Part shown: piece by piece, positions 1 to 14,219 of the stretch | Layout: every line of letters starts with the position of its first letter | Numbering within the stretch: position 1 is the first letter of the stretch | Assembly (NCBI RefSeq): GCF_022842045.1 | Contig: NZ_JALHQI010000005.1 | Span: forward strand, 1-64,000 | DNA length: 64,000 nt | Direction: 5' to 3' | DNA from: Arenimonas sp. | GTDB taxonomy: Bacteria > Pseudomonadota > Gammaproteobacteria > Xanthomonadales > Xanthomonadaceae | Position numbers and translations under genes: made by a program | The notes under the pieces: generated by a model | What the model saw: the letters and a program-made list of their open reading frames with translations, nothing else | Told to the model about the DNA's origin: nothing | Databases searched by the model: none

Positions 1-133
1 CCGGCAGGCCTGCGTGCTGCTGCAGCGCCAGCCGCAGCGCCGGCGGAGGCGCGATCGCCTGCAGGCCGCCCGCGCGCGACTCCGCCTTGTGGCCGGGCAG
101 GCGCAGGCCGCCGGGGAAGGAGTGCAGGCGCAC
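1..133 (-). CDS. rsxC: Electron transport complex subunit RsxC/RnfC, N-terminal fragment (runs off left edge)
   Basis: Reverse-strand translation from GTG at 133: VRLHSFPGGLRLPGHKAESRAGGLQAIAPPPALRLALQQHAGLP, matching the RnfC N-terminal pattern FPGGLxLPxHK...LPLxQHxGxP. Not in ORF track because truncated. Confidence 0.75.
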   Translation of the reverse strand, partial: MRLHSFPGGLRLPGHKAESRAGGLQAIAPPPALRLALQQHAGLP

Positions 134-148
134 GGCCGGCGCTCGCCC

Positions 149-931
149 TCAGCGGCCGCTGAAGGTCGGGCTGCGGCGGGCCAGGAAGGCGCTGGTGCCT
201 TCCTTCATGTCCTCGGTGCTGAAGGTGACCGCGAATACCTGGGTCTCGAACTCGAGGCCGGCATCCAGCGCGGCTTCGCCGCCGACCAGCACGGCGTCGA
301 GGATGCCGCGCAGCGCCTGCGGCGCGGCGTTGGCCAGCTGGTTCGCCAGCTTCAGGGTCTCGGCCTCGAGCTCGGCGGCCGGCACCACGCGGGTCAGGAT
401 GCCCAGCGCGGCGGCCCGGGCAGCGTCGATCGGCTGGCCCAGCAGGCACAGCTCCAGCGCCGCGGACCGGCCGGCCAGGCGCAGCAGGCGCTGGGTGCCG
501 CCGAAGCCGGGCACCAGGCCGAGGTTGATCTCGGGCTGGCCGACCTTGGCTGTGTCGGCGGCGATGCGCAGGTGGCAGGCCATGGCCAGCTCCAGGCCAC
601 CGCCGAGGGCGAAGCCATTCACCATCGCCACCACCGGCTTGCCCAGCTGCTCGATGCGGCTCATCAGTCGCTGGCCGTGGCGCGAGAAATCGCGGGCCTG
701 GGCCGGGGTGAGGCCGTTCATCTCGGCGATGTCGGCGCCGGCGACGAAGGCCTTGGGACCGGCGCCGGTAAGCACCACCACGCGCACCGAGGCATCGTCC
801 GCGGCCGCGGCGAAGGCGTGGTGGAGTTCGGCCAGGGTGTCCTGGTTGAGGGCGTTGAGCTTGTCGGGGCGGTTGAGCGTGATCCGGCGGACGGCGCCGG
901 CGTCCTCGACGAGCAGGTTGCGGAAGGTCAT
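149..931 (-). CDS. Enoyl-CoA hydratase/isomerase family protein
   Basis: 260 aa ORF; crotonase motifs NRPDKLNAL, AFVAGADIAEM, GFALGGGLELAMACH, GLVPGFGGTQRL. Confidence 0.93.
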   Translation of the reverse strand: MTFRNLLVEDAGAVRRITLNRPDKLNALNQDTLAELHHAFAAAADDASVRVVVLTGAGPKAFVAGADIAEMNGLTPAQARDFSRHGQRLMSRIEQLGKPVVAMVNGFALGGGLELAMACHLRIAADTAKVGQPEINLGLVPGFGGTQRLLRLAGRSAALELCLLGQPIDAARAAALGILTRVVPAAELEAETLKLANQLANAAPQALRGILDAVLVGGEAALDAGLEFETQVFAVTFSTEDMKEGTSAFLARRSPTFSGR

Positions 932-1094
932 GGGGACTCCGTTCGGGGCGGTGATTCCAGGGAACTCTCGGCGTCCGCGCGGGTCGGACAGGGGCGACTG
1001 GCCCGTGTCAGTAGCGGTTCAGCCGTGCGGGGGATATCCTAGCGCGGCCTTTGGGACGCCACAGCGCCCCCTTTCCACCACTGGAGATTCCCTG

Positions 1095-1826
1095 ATGAAG
1101 TTGCGTCTGTTGGCTGCCTCCCTGGCGGCCCTTGGTCTCGGGGCCGGCGTCGCCGTTGCCCAGACCGCCCCGGCCCCCGCCCAGCAGCAGGCCCCTGCGC
1201 CGGCGCCGCTTGACAAGGCCGTCCTGAACTACGCCATCGGTTACGACCAGGGCGCTGGCCTGGCCGAGCTGGGCACCGACATCGACATCAATGCGGTCAT
1301 CCGCGCGATGCAGGATGGCTATGCCAAGAAGCAGCCGGCCTATCCGCAGGCGCAGATGGAAGCCCAGCTCGCCGGCTTCTCGCAGCGCATGAACGCCAAG
1401 ATGCGCGCCCAGCTCGAAGCCGCCGCGCGCGAGAACCGCGCCAAGTCCGAGGCCTTCCTGGCCGCGAACCGCACCAAGTCCGGCGTGATCACCCTGCCGA
1501 GCGGCGTGCAGTACCGCATCATCGAGACGGGCACCGGCCCGAAGCCGACGCCGGGCAGCACGATCGAGATCCACTACCGGGGCTCGATCTCCACCGGCCA
1601 GGAGTTCTTCAACACCTACGCCCAGAACACGGCGGTCCCGCCGCCGGCGTCGCTCAAGATCGAGCAGTTCCCGGTCGAGGGTGGCCGCGAGGCGTTGATG
1701 ATGATGCCGGCCGGTTCGCGCTGGGAAGTCTTCGTGCCGCCGGGCAAGGCCTTCGGCGACAATCCGCGCCCCGTGGGCCCGGGCCAGGCCCTCGTGCTCG
1801 ACATCAAGCTCATCAGCGTCAAGTAA
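1095..1826 (+). CDS. FKBP-type peptidyl-prolyl cis-trans isomerase, exported
   Basis: Signal peptide MKLRLLAASLAALGLGAGVAVAQ, N-terminal FKBP dimerisation region, C-terminal FKBP core (SGVQYRIIETGTGPKPTPGSTIEIHYRG...). Internal ATG at 1095 of ORF 87..1826. Confidence 0.9.
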   Translation: MKLRLLAASLAALGLGAGVAVAQTAPAPAQQQAPAPAPLDKAVLNYAIGYDQGAGLAELGTDIDINAVIRAMQDGYAKKQPAYPQAQMEAQLAGFSQRMNAKMRAQLEAAARENRAKSEAFLAANRTKSGVITLPSGVQYRIIETGTGPKPTPGSTIEIHYRGSISTGQEFFNTYAQNTAVPPPASLKIEQFPVEGGREALMMMPAGSRWEVFVPPGKAFGDNPRPVGPGQALVLDIKLISVK

Positions 1827-1874
1827 TCCCGCGGTCCGCCGCGCCCCCGGGCGCGGCGGACTGGCGTTGCCTGC

Positions 1875-2060
1875 ATGCAAACCCCTTATCGCGCCGTCCT
1901 CAGCCCCTGCGTCGGGATCTGTTCCCTGGACGCCAACGGCCTGTGCGAAGGCTGCCACCGCACCAGCGCCGAAATCGCGCGCTGGTCGCAAATGAGTGAC
2001 GACGAGCGCCTGCAGTTCATGGACGTCGTCCTGCCGCGTCGCGAGGCGCAACGGGTGTGA
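1875..2060 (+). CDS. DUF1289 family small Cys-rich protein
   Basis: 61 aa, SPCVGICSLDANGLCEGCHRTSAEIARWSQMSDDERLQFM typical DUF1289 pattern. Confidence 0.85.
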   Translation: MQTPYRAVLSPCVGICSLDANGLCEGCHRTSAEIARWSQMSDDERLQFMDVVLPRREAQRV

Positions 2061-2677
2061 GCCCGCGGTTCGATCCTTTCGAACGCCTGCCCCGCGCGCT
2101 TCATTCGCTCGACCACCCCCCGTCCGGACCCGGCTGGAACCACGCCGAACTCGCCGACCTGCTGCCGCTGGACGTGCCCCTGCGCCTGGCCGCCGTGCTG
2201 GTGGCGCTGGTGCAGCGTCCCGGCGGCCCGCGCGTGCTGCTGACGCGCCGCACAGAAGCGCTGAGGCTGCATGCCGGGCAGGTCAGTTTCCCGGGCGGCC
2301 GGATCGAAACCAGCGACGCCGACCCGGTGGCCGCCGCGCTGCGCGAGGCGCACGAGGAAGTCGGGCTGGCCTCGTCGCATTCCTCGCCGCTGGGCTACCT
2401 CGATCCGTTCGTGACCATCACCGGTTTCCACGTGTATCCGGTGGTGGCCATCGTGGGCGACGGCTACCAGCCGGTCGTGGATCCGTCGGAAGTCGCCGAG
2501 GCCTTCGAAGTGCCGCTGGACTTCCTGCTCGACCCGGCCAACGTGCACGAGCTGGAGGTGGACTGGCAGGGGCGTCGCCGCCGCCTGCTCGAGTACCGCT
2601 ACGAAGGCCACCGCATCTGGGGCGCCACCGCGGCGATGCTGGTGAACTTCCGCCAGCGCCTGGAGCAGGCGGCGTGA
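2057..2677 (+). CDS. NUDIX hydrolase, CoA pyrophosphatase-like
   Basis: Nudix box GGRIETSDADPVAAALREAHEEVGL; GTG start overlapping previous stop. Confidence 0.9.
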   Translation: MSPRFDPFERLPRALHSLDHPPSGPGWNHAELADLLPLDVPLRLAAVLVALVQRPGGPRVLLTRRTEALRLHAGQVSFPGGRIETSDADPVAAALREAHEEVGLASSHSSPLGYLDPFVTITGFHVYPVVAIVGDGYQPVVDPSEVAEAFEVPLDFLLDPANVHELEVDWQGRRRRLLEYRYEGHRIWGATAAMLVNFRQRLEQAA

Positions 2678-3525
2678 ACTGGCAGGCGCTGGTGTCGCCC
2701 GAGGACCTGGCCGCGGCGCTCGGCCGCGCCGAACTGGTCGTCGTGGACTGCCGCCACGTGCTCGCCGATGCCGATGCCGGCGAGCGTGCCTGGCGCGAAT
2801 CGCACGTGCCCGGCGCCAGCCACGCGCACCTGGACCGCGACCTCAGCGATCACGGCAAGCCAGCCGCCTTCGGCCGCCACCCGCTGCCCGACGCCGCGGC
2901 GTTCAATGCCCTGCTGGTGCGCCTGGGCATCACGCCCGCGCACCAGGTGGTGGCCTACGACGCGGGCGATGGCGCGATGGCAGCGGCGCGCTTCTGGTGG
3001 CTGCTGCGGCTGGCCGGGCACGTTCGCGTCGCGGTGCTCGATGGCGGGTTCGCGGCATGGACGGCGAAAGGCCTGCCCGTGGACGCGAACCTGCCGACGC
3101 CCGCGCCGGGACGCTATTCGGCGGGGTTCGACCCAAGCCAGGTCGCAACGACCGACGAGGTCCTCGGGCGCCTCCCGGGGCCTGCGGGATGGTTGCTCGA
3201 TGCACGTGCGCCCGAGCGCTTCCGCGGCGAAGTGGAGCCCCTCGATCCCGTGGCCGGCCACATCCCGGGTGCGGTGAACCGGCCGTTCGGCGCCAATCTT
3301 TCCGGCGGCCGCTTCAAGCCCGCGGAGGTACTCGCTGCCGAGTTCAGGGCGCTGCTCGGCGCGCGCTCGCCGTCGGAGCTCGTGCTGTCCTGCGGCTCGG
3401 GCGTGACGGCCTGCCATAACGCACTGGCGATGGCGCACGCCGGGTTGCCGGGTGCGCGTGTTTACGCGCCATCCTGGAGCGGTTGGGTCAGCGACCGCGC
3501 GCGGCCGGTGGCCACCGGCGACTGA
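2674..3525 (+). CDS. Sulfurtransferase with tandem rhodanese domains
   Basis: Rhodanese motifs WLLDARAPERFRGEVEPLDPVAGHIPGAVNRPF and active-site CGSGVTACHN; GTG start at 2674. Confidence 0.92.
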   Translation: MNWQALVSPEDLAAALGRAELVVVDCRHVLADADAGERAWRESHVPGASHAHLDRDLSDHGKPAAFGRHPLPDAAAFNALLVRLGITPAHQVVAYDAGDGAMAAARFWWLLRLAGHVRVAVLDGGFAAWTAKGLPVDANLPTPAPGRYSAGFDPSQVATTDEVLGRLPGPAGWLLDARAPERFRGEVEPLDPVAGHIPGAVNRPFGANLSGGRFKPAEVLAAEFRALLGARSPSELVLSCGSGVTACHNALAMAHAGLPGARVYAPSWSGWVSDRARPVATGD

Positions 3526-3912
3526 TCAGAGCCTGAGCGCGTCGTCCGGTCCGGCGGCAGGCACCGGCAGGATGTCCACGCGCGTCAGCTCGACGCCATC
3601 CACCGTCATCCTCCAGCGGCCATCGACCCGCCGCGGCGGGTGCGTCACCTCGAAGCTGGCGCTGAGCAAGCCCATCCCGATCTTGAAGCCGCGTTCGTTG
3701 AACGAATGGCAGGCGCCCTCGATGGTCAGCCGGGACGTGCCGGTCACGCGCTCGTAGTCGGCGTGGCCGTCCGCGCGGATCACCAGCAGCGTGCCGTCGC
3801 CGCGCCAGTGGCCGACGTAGTTGGCGTAGTCCGCCGGCACGGGCTTGGCGCAGGCCACCAGCCACAGGCAGGCGGCCAGCCACAGCCAGCGGGCGGACGG
3901 CCGGGCGCTCAC
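3526..3912 (-). CDS. Hypothetical lipoprotein-like protein
   Basis: 128 aa; lipobox-like LWLVACAKP after hydrophobic N-terminus. Confidence 0.7.
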   Translation of the reverse strand: MSARPSARWLWLAACLWLVACAKPVPADYANYVGHWRGDGTLLVIRADGHADYERVTGTSRLTIEGACHSFNERGFKIGMGLLSASFEVTHPPRRVDGRWRMTVDGVELTRVDILPVPAAGPDDALRL

Positions 3913-4664
3913 TTCTTGAGCCGGGCCACCAGCGCCTGCAGCGCCGCCTGCGTGTCAGGGGCGTACCAGGCGTCGATGAACCCCTCGAGCTGGCGGTCGT
4001 CGAAGCCTTCCAGCGCGGCGACCAGGTCGGCGCGGGCGATGCGGCGCGTGGCCAGCATCGCGGCCGACGGCAGCGCCAGCAGTTCCTCCAGCCAGTGTTT
4101 GGCGCGCACCAGGACATGTTCGGCGTCGGTGAGTTCGTCGACCAGGCCGATGGCCTGCGCCACCTCCGATTCCACCAGCGCACCCGACACCAGCAGGCGC
4201 TCGGCGCGGTAGGGGCCGACCACGCGGCGCATCAGGTGCTGGATGGCGTCGGGCGCGACCAGGCCCACCTGCACTTCGTTCAACCCGATGCGGAACGGTC
4301 CGCGGGCCATGACCCGGTAGTCGCAGCACAGCGCCAGCACGCAGCCACCGGCCGGGCTGTGGCCGCCGATCGCGGCCACGACCGGCACGGGGCAGTTCGC
4401 GATGGCGCGCGCGGCGGCGAACAGCGAAGCCCAGCCCGGCCCCAGCGCGGCGCGATCCAGGCCCATCAGGTGCGGCACGTCCATGCCGCCGGAGAACACC
4501 TTGCTGCCGCCGGTGAGGATGATGCCGCGGGCACCCTCGGCGGGCGCGGCCTGGACCGCGGTGCGCAGCGCACTGAGCAGTTCCGGCGTGAGCGCATTGA
4601 CCGGCGGGCGGGCCAGCCGGATTTCCTGGATGTGTCCGTGGCGGTGGAGTTCGATCATGGCCAA
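3909..4664 (-). CDS. Enoyl-CoA hydratase/isomerase family protein
   Basis: 251 aa crotonase-like: RLARPPVNALTPELL, GGSKVFSGGMDVPHLM, AAIGGHSPAGGCVLALCCDYRVM. Confidence 0.92.
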   Translation of the reverse strand: MAMIELHRHGHIQEIRLARPPVNALTPELLSALRTAVQAAPAEGARGIILTGGSKVFSGGMDVPHLMGLDRAALGPGWASLFAAARAIANCPVPVVAAIGGHSPAGGCVLALCCDYRVMARGPFRIGLNEVQVGLVAPDAIQHLMRRVVGPYRAERLLVSGALVESEVAQAIGLVDELTDAEHVLVRAKHWLEELLALPSAAMLATRRIARADLVAALEGFDDRQLEGFIDAWYAPDTQAALQALVARLKK

Positions 4665-4668
4665 GCCT

Positions 4669-6138
4669 TCAGTCGATGCGTACGTCGGGGGCCCAACGAT
4701 ACCGCACCGTGTAGGTCAGGCGCGCCTCGCCGCCCGCGGGCACGGCCAGGTCGAACCAGGCGGACTGGGCATCGCGCTCGCCGGGCTGCACGCTGGTGCT
4801 GGTGATGTCCCAGTCGCTCCAGCGCGGCATCGCCTCGTGGATGCGCACGGTGGCGGCCTCGTCCTTGGCATTGCGGACGAGCACGCTGACGCGCTCCTCC
4901 ATCTGGCGGCCGGCGCGGTCGACGCGGAACGACTCGCGCTTGCGCTCGGCGGTGAGGTCGAAGACGGTGCCCAGCGCCAACTCCACTTCCGCGTTGGCGG
5001 GCGTGTGGCCCAGCATGGCCTCGCCCAGCAAGTTGCCGCCATCGAACACGCGGACACGGCCGGCGGGCAGCGGCGCGCCCAGCCCGGTCGCCTTGGCATT
5101 GGTGAAGCCGAGGCTGGCGATCACCGGCTGCTCGCCTTCGACGGCATTGAAGTTGGCGTCGATCATGGGCTGCGGCGGGCGCCAGGTGCCGATGGGTGCG
5201 CGGGTTTCGTACCGGCGCTGGCAGGCGATGCCGTTCGCCGGTGCCACCAGCGGGATTCGCTGCACGCTGCCCTGCGGCAAGTCGGCGCTGCCCGGGATGC
5301 GGTAGGCGTGGTATTCGCCGGAGGCTTCCGCTGCCGGCGCCGGTGCCGCCATCGCGTCCATCATCACTTCGCTGCGATAGGCCTTGGCCATGCGCGGCCC
5401 CGAAGCCTGGGTGCGGTTCGGTTCGCCTGCGACCAGGGTCAGGGCCACGCCGTTGAAGTCGGCGCCGGCGCGGTTGGCGACCATGGCCGCGCCCTCGAGG
5501 TCCATGCGGCAGGCGCGCGCGCCGCCGGACACATCCACCTGGTAGTCGGCGCGCCAGGCCAGGCCGGCGGTGGCGTAGCCGAGGTTGAAGGTTTGCCGGC
5601 CAGCACGGCTGGCGACCAGCTCCCAGCTCAGCGTCGGCTCGTTGACCAGGCCGGCGGGCAGGCGCGGCAGTTCGAAGTTCGAGTAGTTCGCCAACACCTT
5701 CACCCGGCCGTCGGGCAGGCGCAGGGTGAGGCCGTTGCCGGCGGCCAGCAGCACGCCGGTGTAAGACTGGCGGGCATCGCCGACCGACTGTTCGACGGTG
5801 ACGGTCTGGCCCAGGGCGCGGCGCAGCAGGTCGTCCTGGCCGGCCAGCGCGAAGTCGAAGCGCTGGCTGCGCACCTGGGCATTGCCCTGCGGGCGCAGGC
5901 GAACGGTGCTGGCATCGAGTGCGGCGGGCAGGCCGCCGAGCGACACGGAATTGCTGCCGCTGGCCAGGTCGAAGCCCAGCGCGGACGCGACCAGGGCATA
6001 GCCGGGACCGCCGGGCATGGCTTCCGACTGCACGACGGCGTCGTAGTCGCCGCTGTAGAGGGTGAGCCGGGTTTCGGCGGCGTCGGCCGTGGCTAGGGTG
6101 GGCAGGGCGATGGCGGCGGCGAGCAGGGTGCGTTTCAT
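4669..6138 (-). CDS. DUF4139 domain-containing exported protein
   Basis: Signal peptide MKRTLLAAAIALPTLATADA; C-terminal DUF4139-like beta-rich region (RRYETRAPIGTW..., LSWELVASRAGRQTFNLGYATAGLAWRADYQVDV). Confidence 0.75.
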   Translation of the reverse strand: MKRTLLAAAIALPTLATADAAETRLTLYSGDYDAVVQSEAMPGGPGYALVASALGFDLASGSNSVSLGGLPAALDASTVRLRPQGNAQVRSQRFDFALAGQDDLLRRALGQTVTVEQSVGDARQSYTGVLLAAGNGLTLRLPDGRVKVLANYSNFELPRLPAGLVNEPTLSWELVASRAGRQTFNLGYATAGLAWRADYQVDVSGGARACRMDLEGAAMVANRAGADFNGVALTLVAGEPNRTQASGPRMAKAYRSEVMMDAMAAPAPAAEASGEYHAYRIPGSADLPQGSVQRIPLVAPANGIACQRRYETRAPIGTWRPPQPMIDANFNAVEGEQPVIASLGFTNAKATGLGAPLPAGRVRVFDGGNLLGEAMLGHTPANAEVELALGTVFDLTAERKRESFRVDRAGRQMEERVSVLVRNAKDEAATVRIHEAMPRWSDWDITSTSVQPGERDAQSAWFDLAVPAGGEARLTYTVRYRWAPDVRID

Positions 6139-6176
6139 CAACAACTCCTTGAGGCGCGTGGGATTATCATAGGCCC

Positions 6177-6629
6177 ATGAACGCACTGCGCCTTGTCTTG
6201 GGGTTAACCGCGGTCCTGTCGGCTTCAGCCGCCGTTGGGGCTCCACCGGATTGCATGCCGGTCATCGAAACGCCGTGGGTGCGCGCCGCGCCGCCGGGGG
6301 CCGCTTCGCTGGCGGGCTACCTGGTGCTGCGTAATCCCTGCGCGGCGGCGGTGGAAGTGGCCGATGTCGAAAGCAAGGACTTCGGCATGCCGATGATCCA
6401 CCGCACCGTGGTCGAGGACGGCGTCAGCCGGATGCGGCCGGCGGGGAAACGGGTGGTCGCGCCCGGCGAGACGCTGCGCTTCGAGCCCGGCGGCCTGCAC
6501 CTGATGCTGATGCGCCCGCTGCGGCCGCTCGCCGAAGGCGACACCGCGCGCGTCCGCCTGGTGCTGGCGGACGGGCGGCGGGTGTTCGCGGAGTTCCCGG
6601 TGCGACGCGAAGCGCCCGCGGCGCCTTGA
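6177..6629 (+). CDS. Periplasmic copper chaperone PCu(A)C family
   Basis: 150 aa; PWVRAAPPGAASLAGYLVLRNP...MPMIHRTVVEDGVSRMRP...FEPGGLHLMLMRPLRPLAEGD matches the H/M Cu-binding pattern. Confidence 0.9.
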   Translation: MNALRLVLGLTAVLSASAAVGAPPDCMPVIETPWVRAAPPGAASLAGYLVLRNPCAAAVEVADVESKDFGMPMIHRTVVEDGVSRMRPAGKRVVAPGETLRFEPGGLHLMLMRPLRPLAEGDTARVRLVLADGRRVFAEFPVRREAPAAP

Positions 6630-6630
6630 C

Positions 6631-7025
6631 TCAGCCGCCGCAGGCGGCGCGCACGTTGTCCGGCAGCGGCACCGACTGCCCGCTGCGTTCGATCCACACC
6701 AGCACGGTGTGGCCGTCGCAATAGACGATGGACGGATCGGCCGCCGACAGGATCCGGTGGCCGAGCGTGAGGCTCTTGCCGCCGACCCGTTCGGCGAACA
6801 GCTCGATCCGCAGCGTCTCCGGCCAGTGTGCCGGGCGGCGGTAGTTCACCGTCACCGACGCCATCACCGGCGCCGAGGTCTCGCCGGCCCAGTCGCTGGA
6901 AAGCGACTTGAACCAGCGCACGCGCGCCTCCTCGATGTAGCCGAGGTAGCTGGCGTTGTTGACGTGGTTGAACGCATCCATGTCGCGCCAGCGCGACTCG
7001 ATGTCGAGGGTGTAGACGGTCGGGG

Positions 7026-7029
<4 letters not shown>
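6631..7029 (-). CDS. Acyl-CoA thioesterase (hot-dog fold, YbgC/4HBT-like)
   Basis: 132 aa; [31 protein letters not shown]. Confidence 0.88.
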
Positions 7030-9962
<2,933 letters not shown>

Positions 9963-10286
9963 GCGCCTGGGGGCGGCTCCGGAGGGAGGAACCCGGCAGT
10001 CTAGCAGCCCGCCGTCGGCAGGCCGTGACTCCCCGTTCGCCGGTCCGAAGTCTAGGCCCGTCAGGCACTTACCCTGCCTGGACCGCCTTGCCGGCGGCTC
10101 GCGCCGCCGCCGCCGGGGGCCCCGTCCCGCCCGGGGCCGGGGTCGGGTCAAGGACGGGGTGCCGCCCCGGTGGCGGGTGGAAGCGGGAAGGGTTTGACCG
10201 GCAAAGGGTTTTTCGCCTAGAATCCCGCTTCTGTCCGTTGACCGCGGGCAGGCATTGGTCAAAATAACTACAGAGGAATCCCGGTC

Positions 10287-10598
10287 ATGTACGCAGTCAT
10301 CGTTACCGGCGGTAAACAGTACCGCGTGATGCAGGGCGAGACCCTGAAGGTCGAGAAGCTCGACCTCGAAGAAGGCCAGTCCTTCGACATCGAAAGCGTC
10401 CTGATGGTGGGCAATGGTGACAAGGTCACCGTCGGCACCCCGAACGTCGCCGGCGCCAAGGTCACCGCGAAGATCAAGTCGCACGGCCGCCTCGACAAGG
10501 TCCGCATCGTCAAGTTCCGCCGCCGCAAGCACCATCGCAAGCAGATGGGCCACCGGCAGTACTTCACCGAAATCGAAATCACCGGCATCGCCGGCTAA
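10287..10598 (+). CDS. rplU: 50S ribosomal protein L21
   Basis: [25 protein letters not shown]... Confidence 0.97.
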   Translation: MYAVIVTGGKQYRVMQGETLKVEKLDLEEGQSFDIESVLMVGNGDKVTVGTPNVAGAKVTAKIKSHGRLDKVRIVKFRRRKHHRKQMGHRQYFTEIEITGIAG

Positions 10599-10616
10599 GC
10601 CCGAGGAGATAACGTC

Positions 10617-12099
<1,483 letters not shown>

Positions 12100-12150
12100 G
12101 GCCGGCCTGCAGCACGCCGGCATGGCCGGCCGATCCAAATCCCAGGCAGC

Positions 12151-12180
12151 AAAAAGGCCGGCTTTCGCCGGCCTTTTCTC
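12151..12180. terminator. Bidirectional terminator between convergent obgE and rpsT
   Basis: AAAAAGGCCGGC-TTTC-GCCGGCCTTTT. Confidence 0.85.
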
Positions 12181-12214
12181 GCCGATCGGCCGGGCGCCCG
12201 GGGGCGCCGCGGGA

Positions 12215-12484
12215 TCAGGCCTGCTTCAGGGCCTTGATGTGGGCGCTGATGCGGCTCTTGTGGCGGGCCGCCTTGTTGCGGTGGATCAGGCCACGGGCCG
12301 AGTAGCGGTCCAGGATCGGCTGGGCGGTCGCGAAGGCGGCTTCGGCGCCGGCGGCGTCCTTGGCTTCCAGGGCCTTGATGACCTTCTTCACGGCGGTGCG
12401 CAGCATGGAGCGCTGGCTGGCATTGCGGGCGTTGCGGACGACGGTCTGCTTGGCGCGCTTCTTGGCGGACTTGATGTTGGCCAC
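12215..12484 (-). CDS. rpsT: 30S ribosomal protein S20 (GTG start)
   Basis: (V/M)[34 protein letters not shown]...; GTG at 12484 with upstream GGAG. Confidence 0.95.
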   Translation of the reverse strand: MANIKSAKKRAKQTVVRNARNASQRSMLRTAVKKVIKALEAKDAAGAEAAFATAQPILDRYSARGLIHRNKAARHKSRISAHIKALKQA

Positions 12485-12636
12485 GGAGGGCTCCTGAAAT
12501 CGAGGGTTGTTAGCCGGGTCGTTGGAAACCGGCGGGAAATTTGGGGTGCCGGCGGGGGTGGAGCTGGAAAGACCCGAAATTATGGGGGATTCAGTAGCTT
12601 GAGTCAATTACCCCTGGCGCCGGCCGGAGGCAGGGC

Positions 12637-14196
12637 ATGAGCCGGGGTGGCCTGCTGCGGTCCACGGCGGTGTTCAGCGCCATGACCCTGCTGTCCCGGA
12701 TCGCCGGCTTCGTCCGGGACGTGGTCCAGGCCCAGCTGTTCGGCGCCGGCGGCATCGTCGACGCCTTCGCGGTCGCCTACCGCATCCCCAACTACCTGCG
12801 CCGCATCTTCGCCGAGGGCAGCTTCGCCTCGGCCTTCGTGCCGGTGCTGTCCGAGCTGCGCCAGAAGAACGACCCGGCGGCCCTGAAGGACTTCCTGGAC
12901 CATGTCGCCGGCGCCCTGTGTGCGGCGGTGCTGGTGGTCAGCGGCCTGGGCATGCTGGCGGCCCCGCTGGTGGTGGCCACCATTGCCCCGGGCAGCCTGG
13001 ACGACCCGGCCAAATTCCAGCTCACGGCCGACCTGCTGCGCATCGTCTTCCCCTACCTGGCCCTGGTGTCGATGACGGCGCTGGCCGGCGCTGTGCTGAA
13101 CTCCTTCCAGCGCTTCGCGCTGCCAGCCGTGACGCCGGTGCTGCATAACCTGGCCGTGATCGCCGCGATGATCTGGCTGTCGCCCCGGCTTGAGACCCCG
13201 ATCACCGCCCTGGCCTGGGGCGTGCTGGCCGCGGGCGTGCTGCAGCTGGTGCTGCTGTGGCCGGCGATGGGCCGGCTGGGGCTGCGGCCACGGCTGCGCC
13301 TGAAGCTCAAGCACCCGGGCGTGCGAAAGGTGGGCCGCCTGATGCTGCCGACGCTGTTTTCGTCCTCGGTGGCCCAGCTCAACCTGATCGTCGGCACCGT
13401 GTTCGCCTCGTTGCTGGTGGACGGCAGCCAGAGCTGGCTCTACTACTCGGATCGCCTGATCGAGTTCCCGCTGGGGCTGTTCGGCGTCGCGCTGGCCACC
13501 GTGATCCTGCCGCACCTCTCGCGCCGCAGTGCCGATGCCGATGCCGAGGGCTATGCCTCCGCGCTCGACTGGGGCCTGCGCACGGTGCTCCTGCTGGCCA
13601 TCCCCGCGGCGCTGGGCCTGGCCCTGCTGGCCGAGCCGCTCTCGGCCACCATCTTCGAGCGCGGCGAGTTCAGTGCCGCCGACAGCCGCATGACCGCGCT
13701 GAGCCTGATGGCGATGAGCCTCGGCATCCCTGGCTTCATGGCCAGCAAGGTGCTGCTGTCGGCCTTCTACGCCCGGCAGGACACCCGCACGCCGATGAAG
13801 GCGGCGATCCGCACGGTGCTGATCAACGTGGCACTGACGGCGGCACTGGTGACGCCGCTGTGGCTTTGGAAGGTGCCGGGCGCCCACGCCGGCATCGCCC
13901 TGGCGACCGGCCTGGCGGGGTTGGCGAACGCCTGGCTGCTGTGGCGGGCGCTGCGCCGCCAGGCCAGCTTCAGCCTGTCGCCCGGCTGGGGGCGGCACCT
14001 GGTCCGGATCGCCGTGGCCAGCCTGGCGCTGGCGGCGGCCGTGCTGGCCGCCAACCATGCGGTGGGCGACTGGCGGGCCTGGTCGGGCGAGCTGCGCTGG
14101 CTGCTGATGCTGGGCGTGGTGGCCGCGGGCGCCGCCGCGTACGGCCTGGGCCTGCTTGCCAGCGGCTGGCGGCCGCGGCAGCTGCGCGGGCCGTGA
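12637..14196 (+). CDS. murJ: Lipid II flippase MurJ (MviN)
   Basis: 519 aa polytopic; LLRSTAVFSAMTLLSRIAGFVRDVVQAQLFGAGGIVDAFAVAYRIPNYLRRIFAEGSF. Confidence 0.97.
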   Translation: MSRGGLLRSTAVFSAMTLLSRIAGFVRDVVQAQLFGAGGIVDAFAVAYRIPNYLRRIFAEGSFASAFVPVLSELRQKNDPAALKDFLDHVAGALCAAVLVVSGLGMLAAPLVVATIAPGSLDDPAKFQLTADLLRIVFPYLALVSMTALAGAVLNSFQRFALPAVTPVLHNLAVIAAMIWLSPRLETPITALAWGVLAAGVLQLVLLWPAMGRLGLRPRLRLKLKHPGVRKVGRLMLPTLFSSSVAQLNLIVGTVFASLLVDGSQSWLYYSDRLIEFPLGLFGVALATVILPHLSRRSADADAEGYASALDWGLRTVLLLAIPAALGLALLAEPLSATIFERGEFSAADSRMTALSLMAMSLGIPGFMASKVLLSAFYARQDTRTPMKAAIRTVLINVALTAALVTPLWLWKVPGAHAGIALATGLAGLANAWLLWRALRRQASFSLSPGWGRHLVRIAVASLALAAAVLAANHAVGDWRAWSGELRWLLMLGVVAAGAAAYGLGLLASGWRPRQLRGP

Positions 14197-14219
14197 CCGC
14201 AGCTGGCTATAATTCGGGC

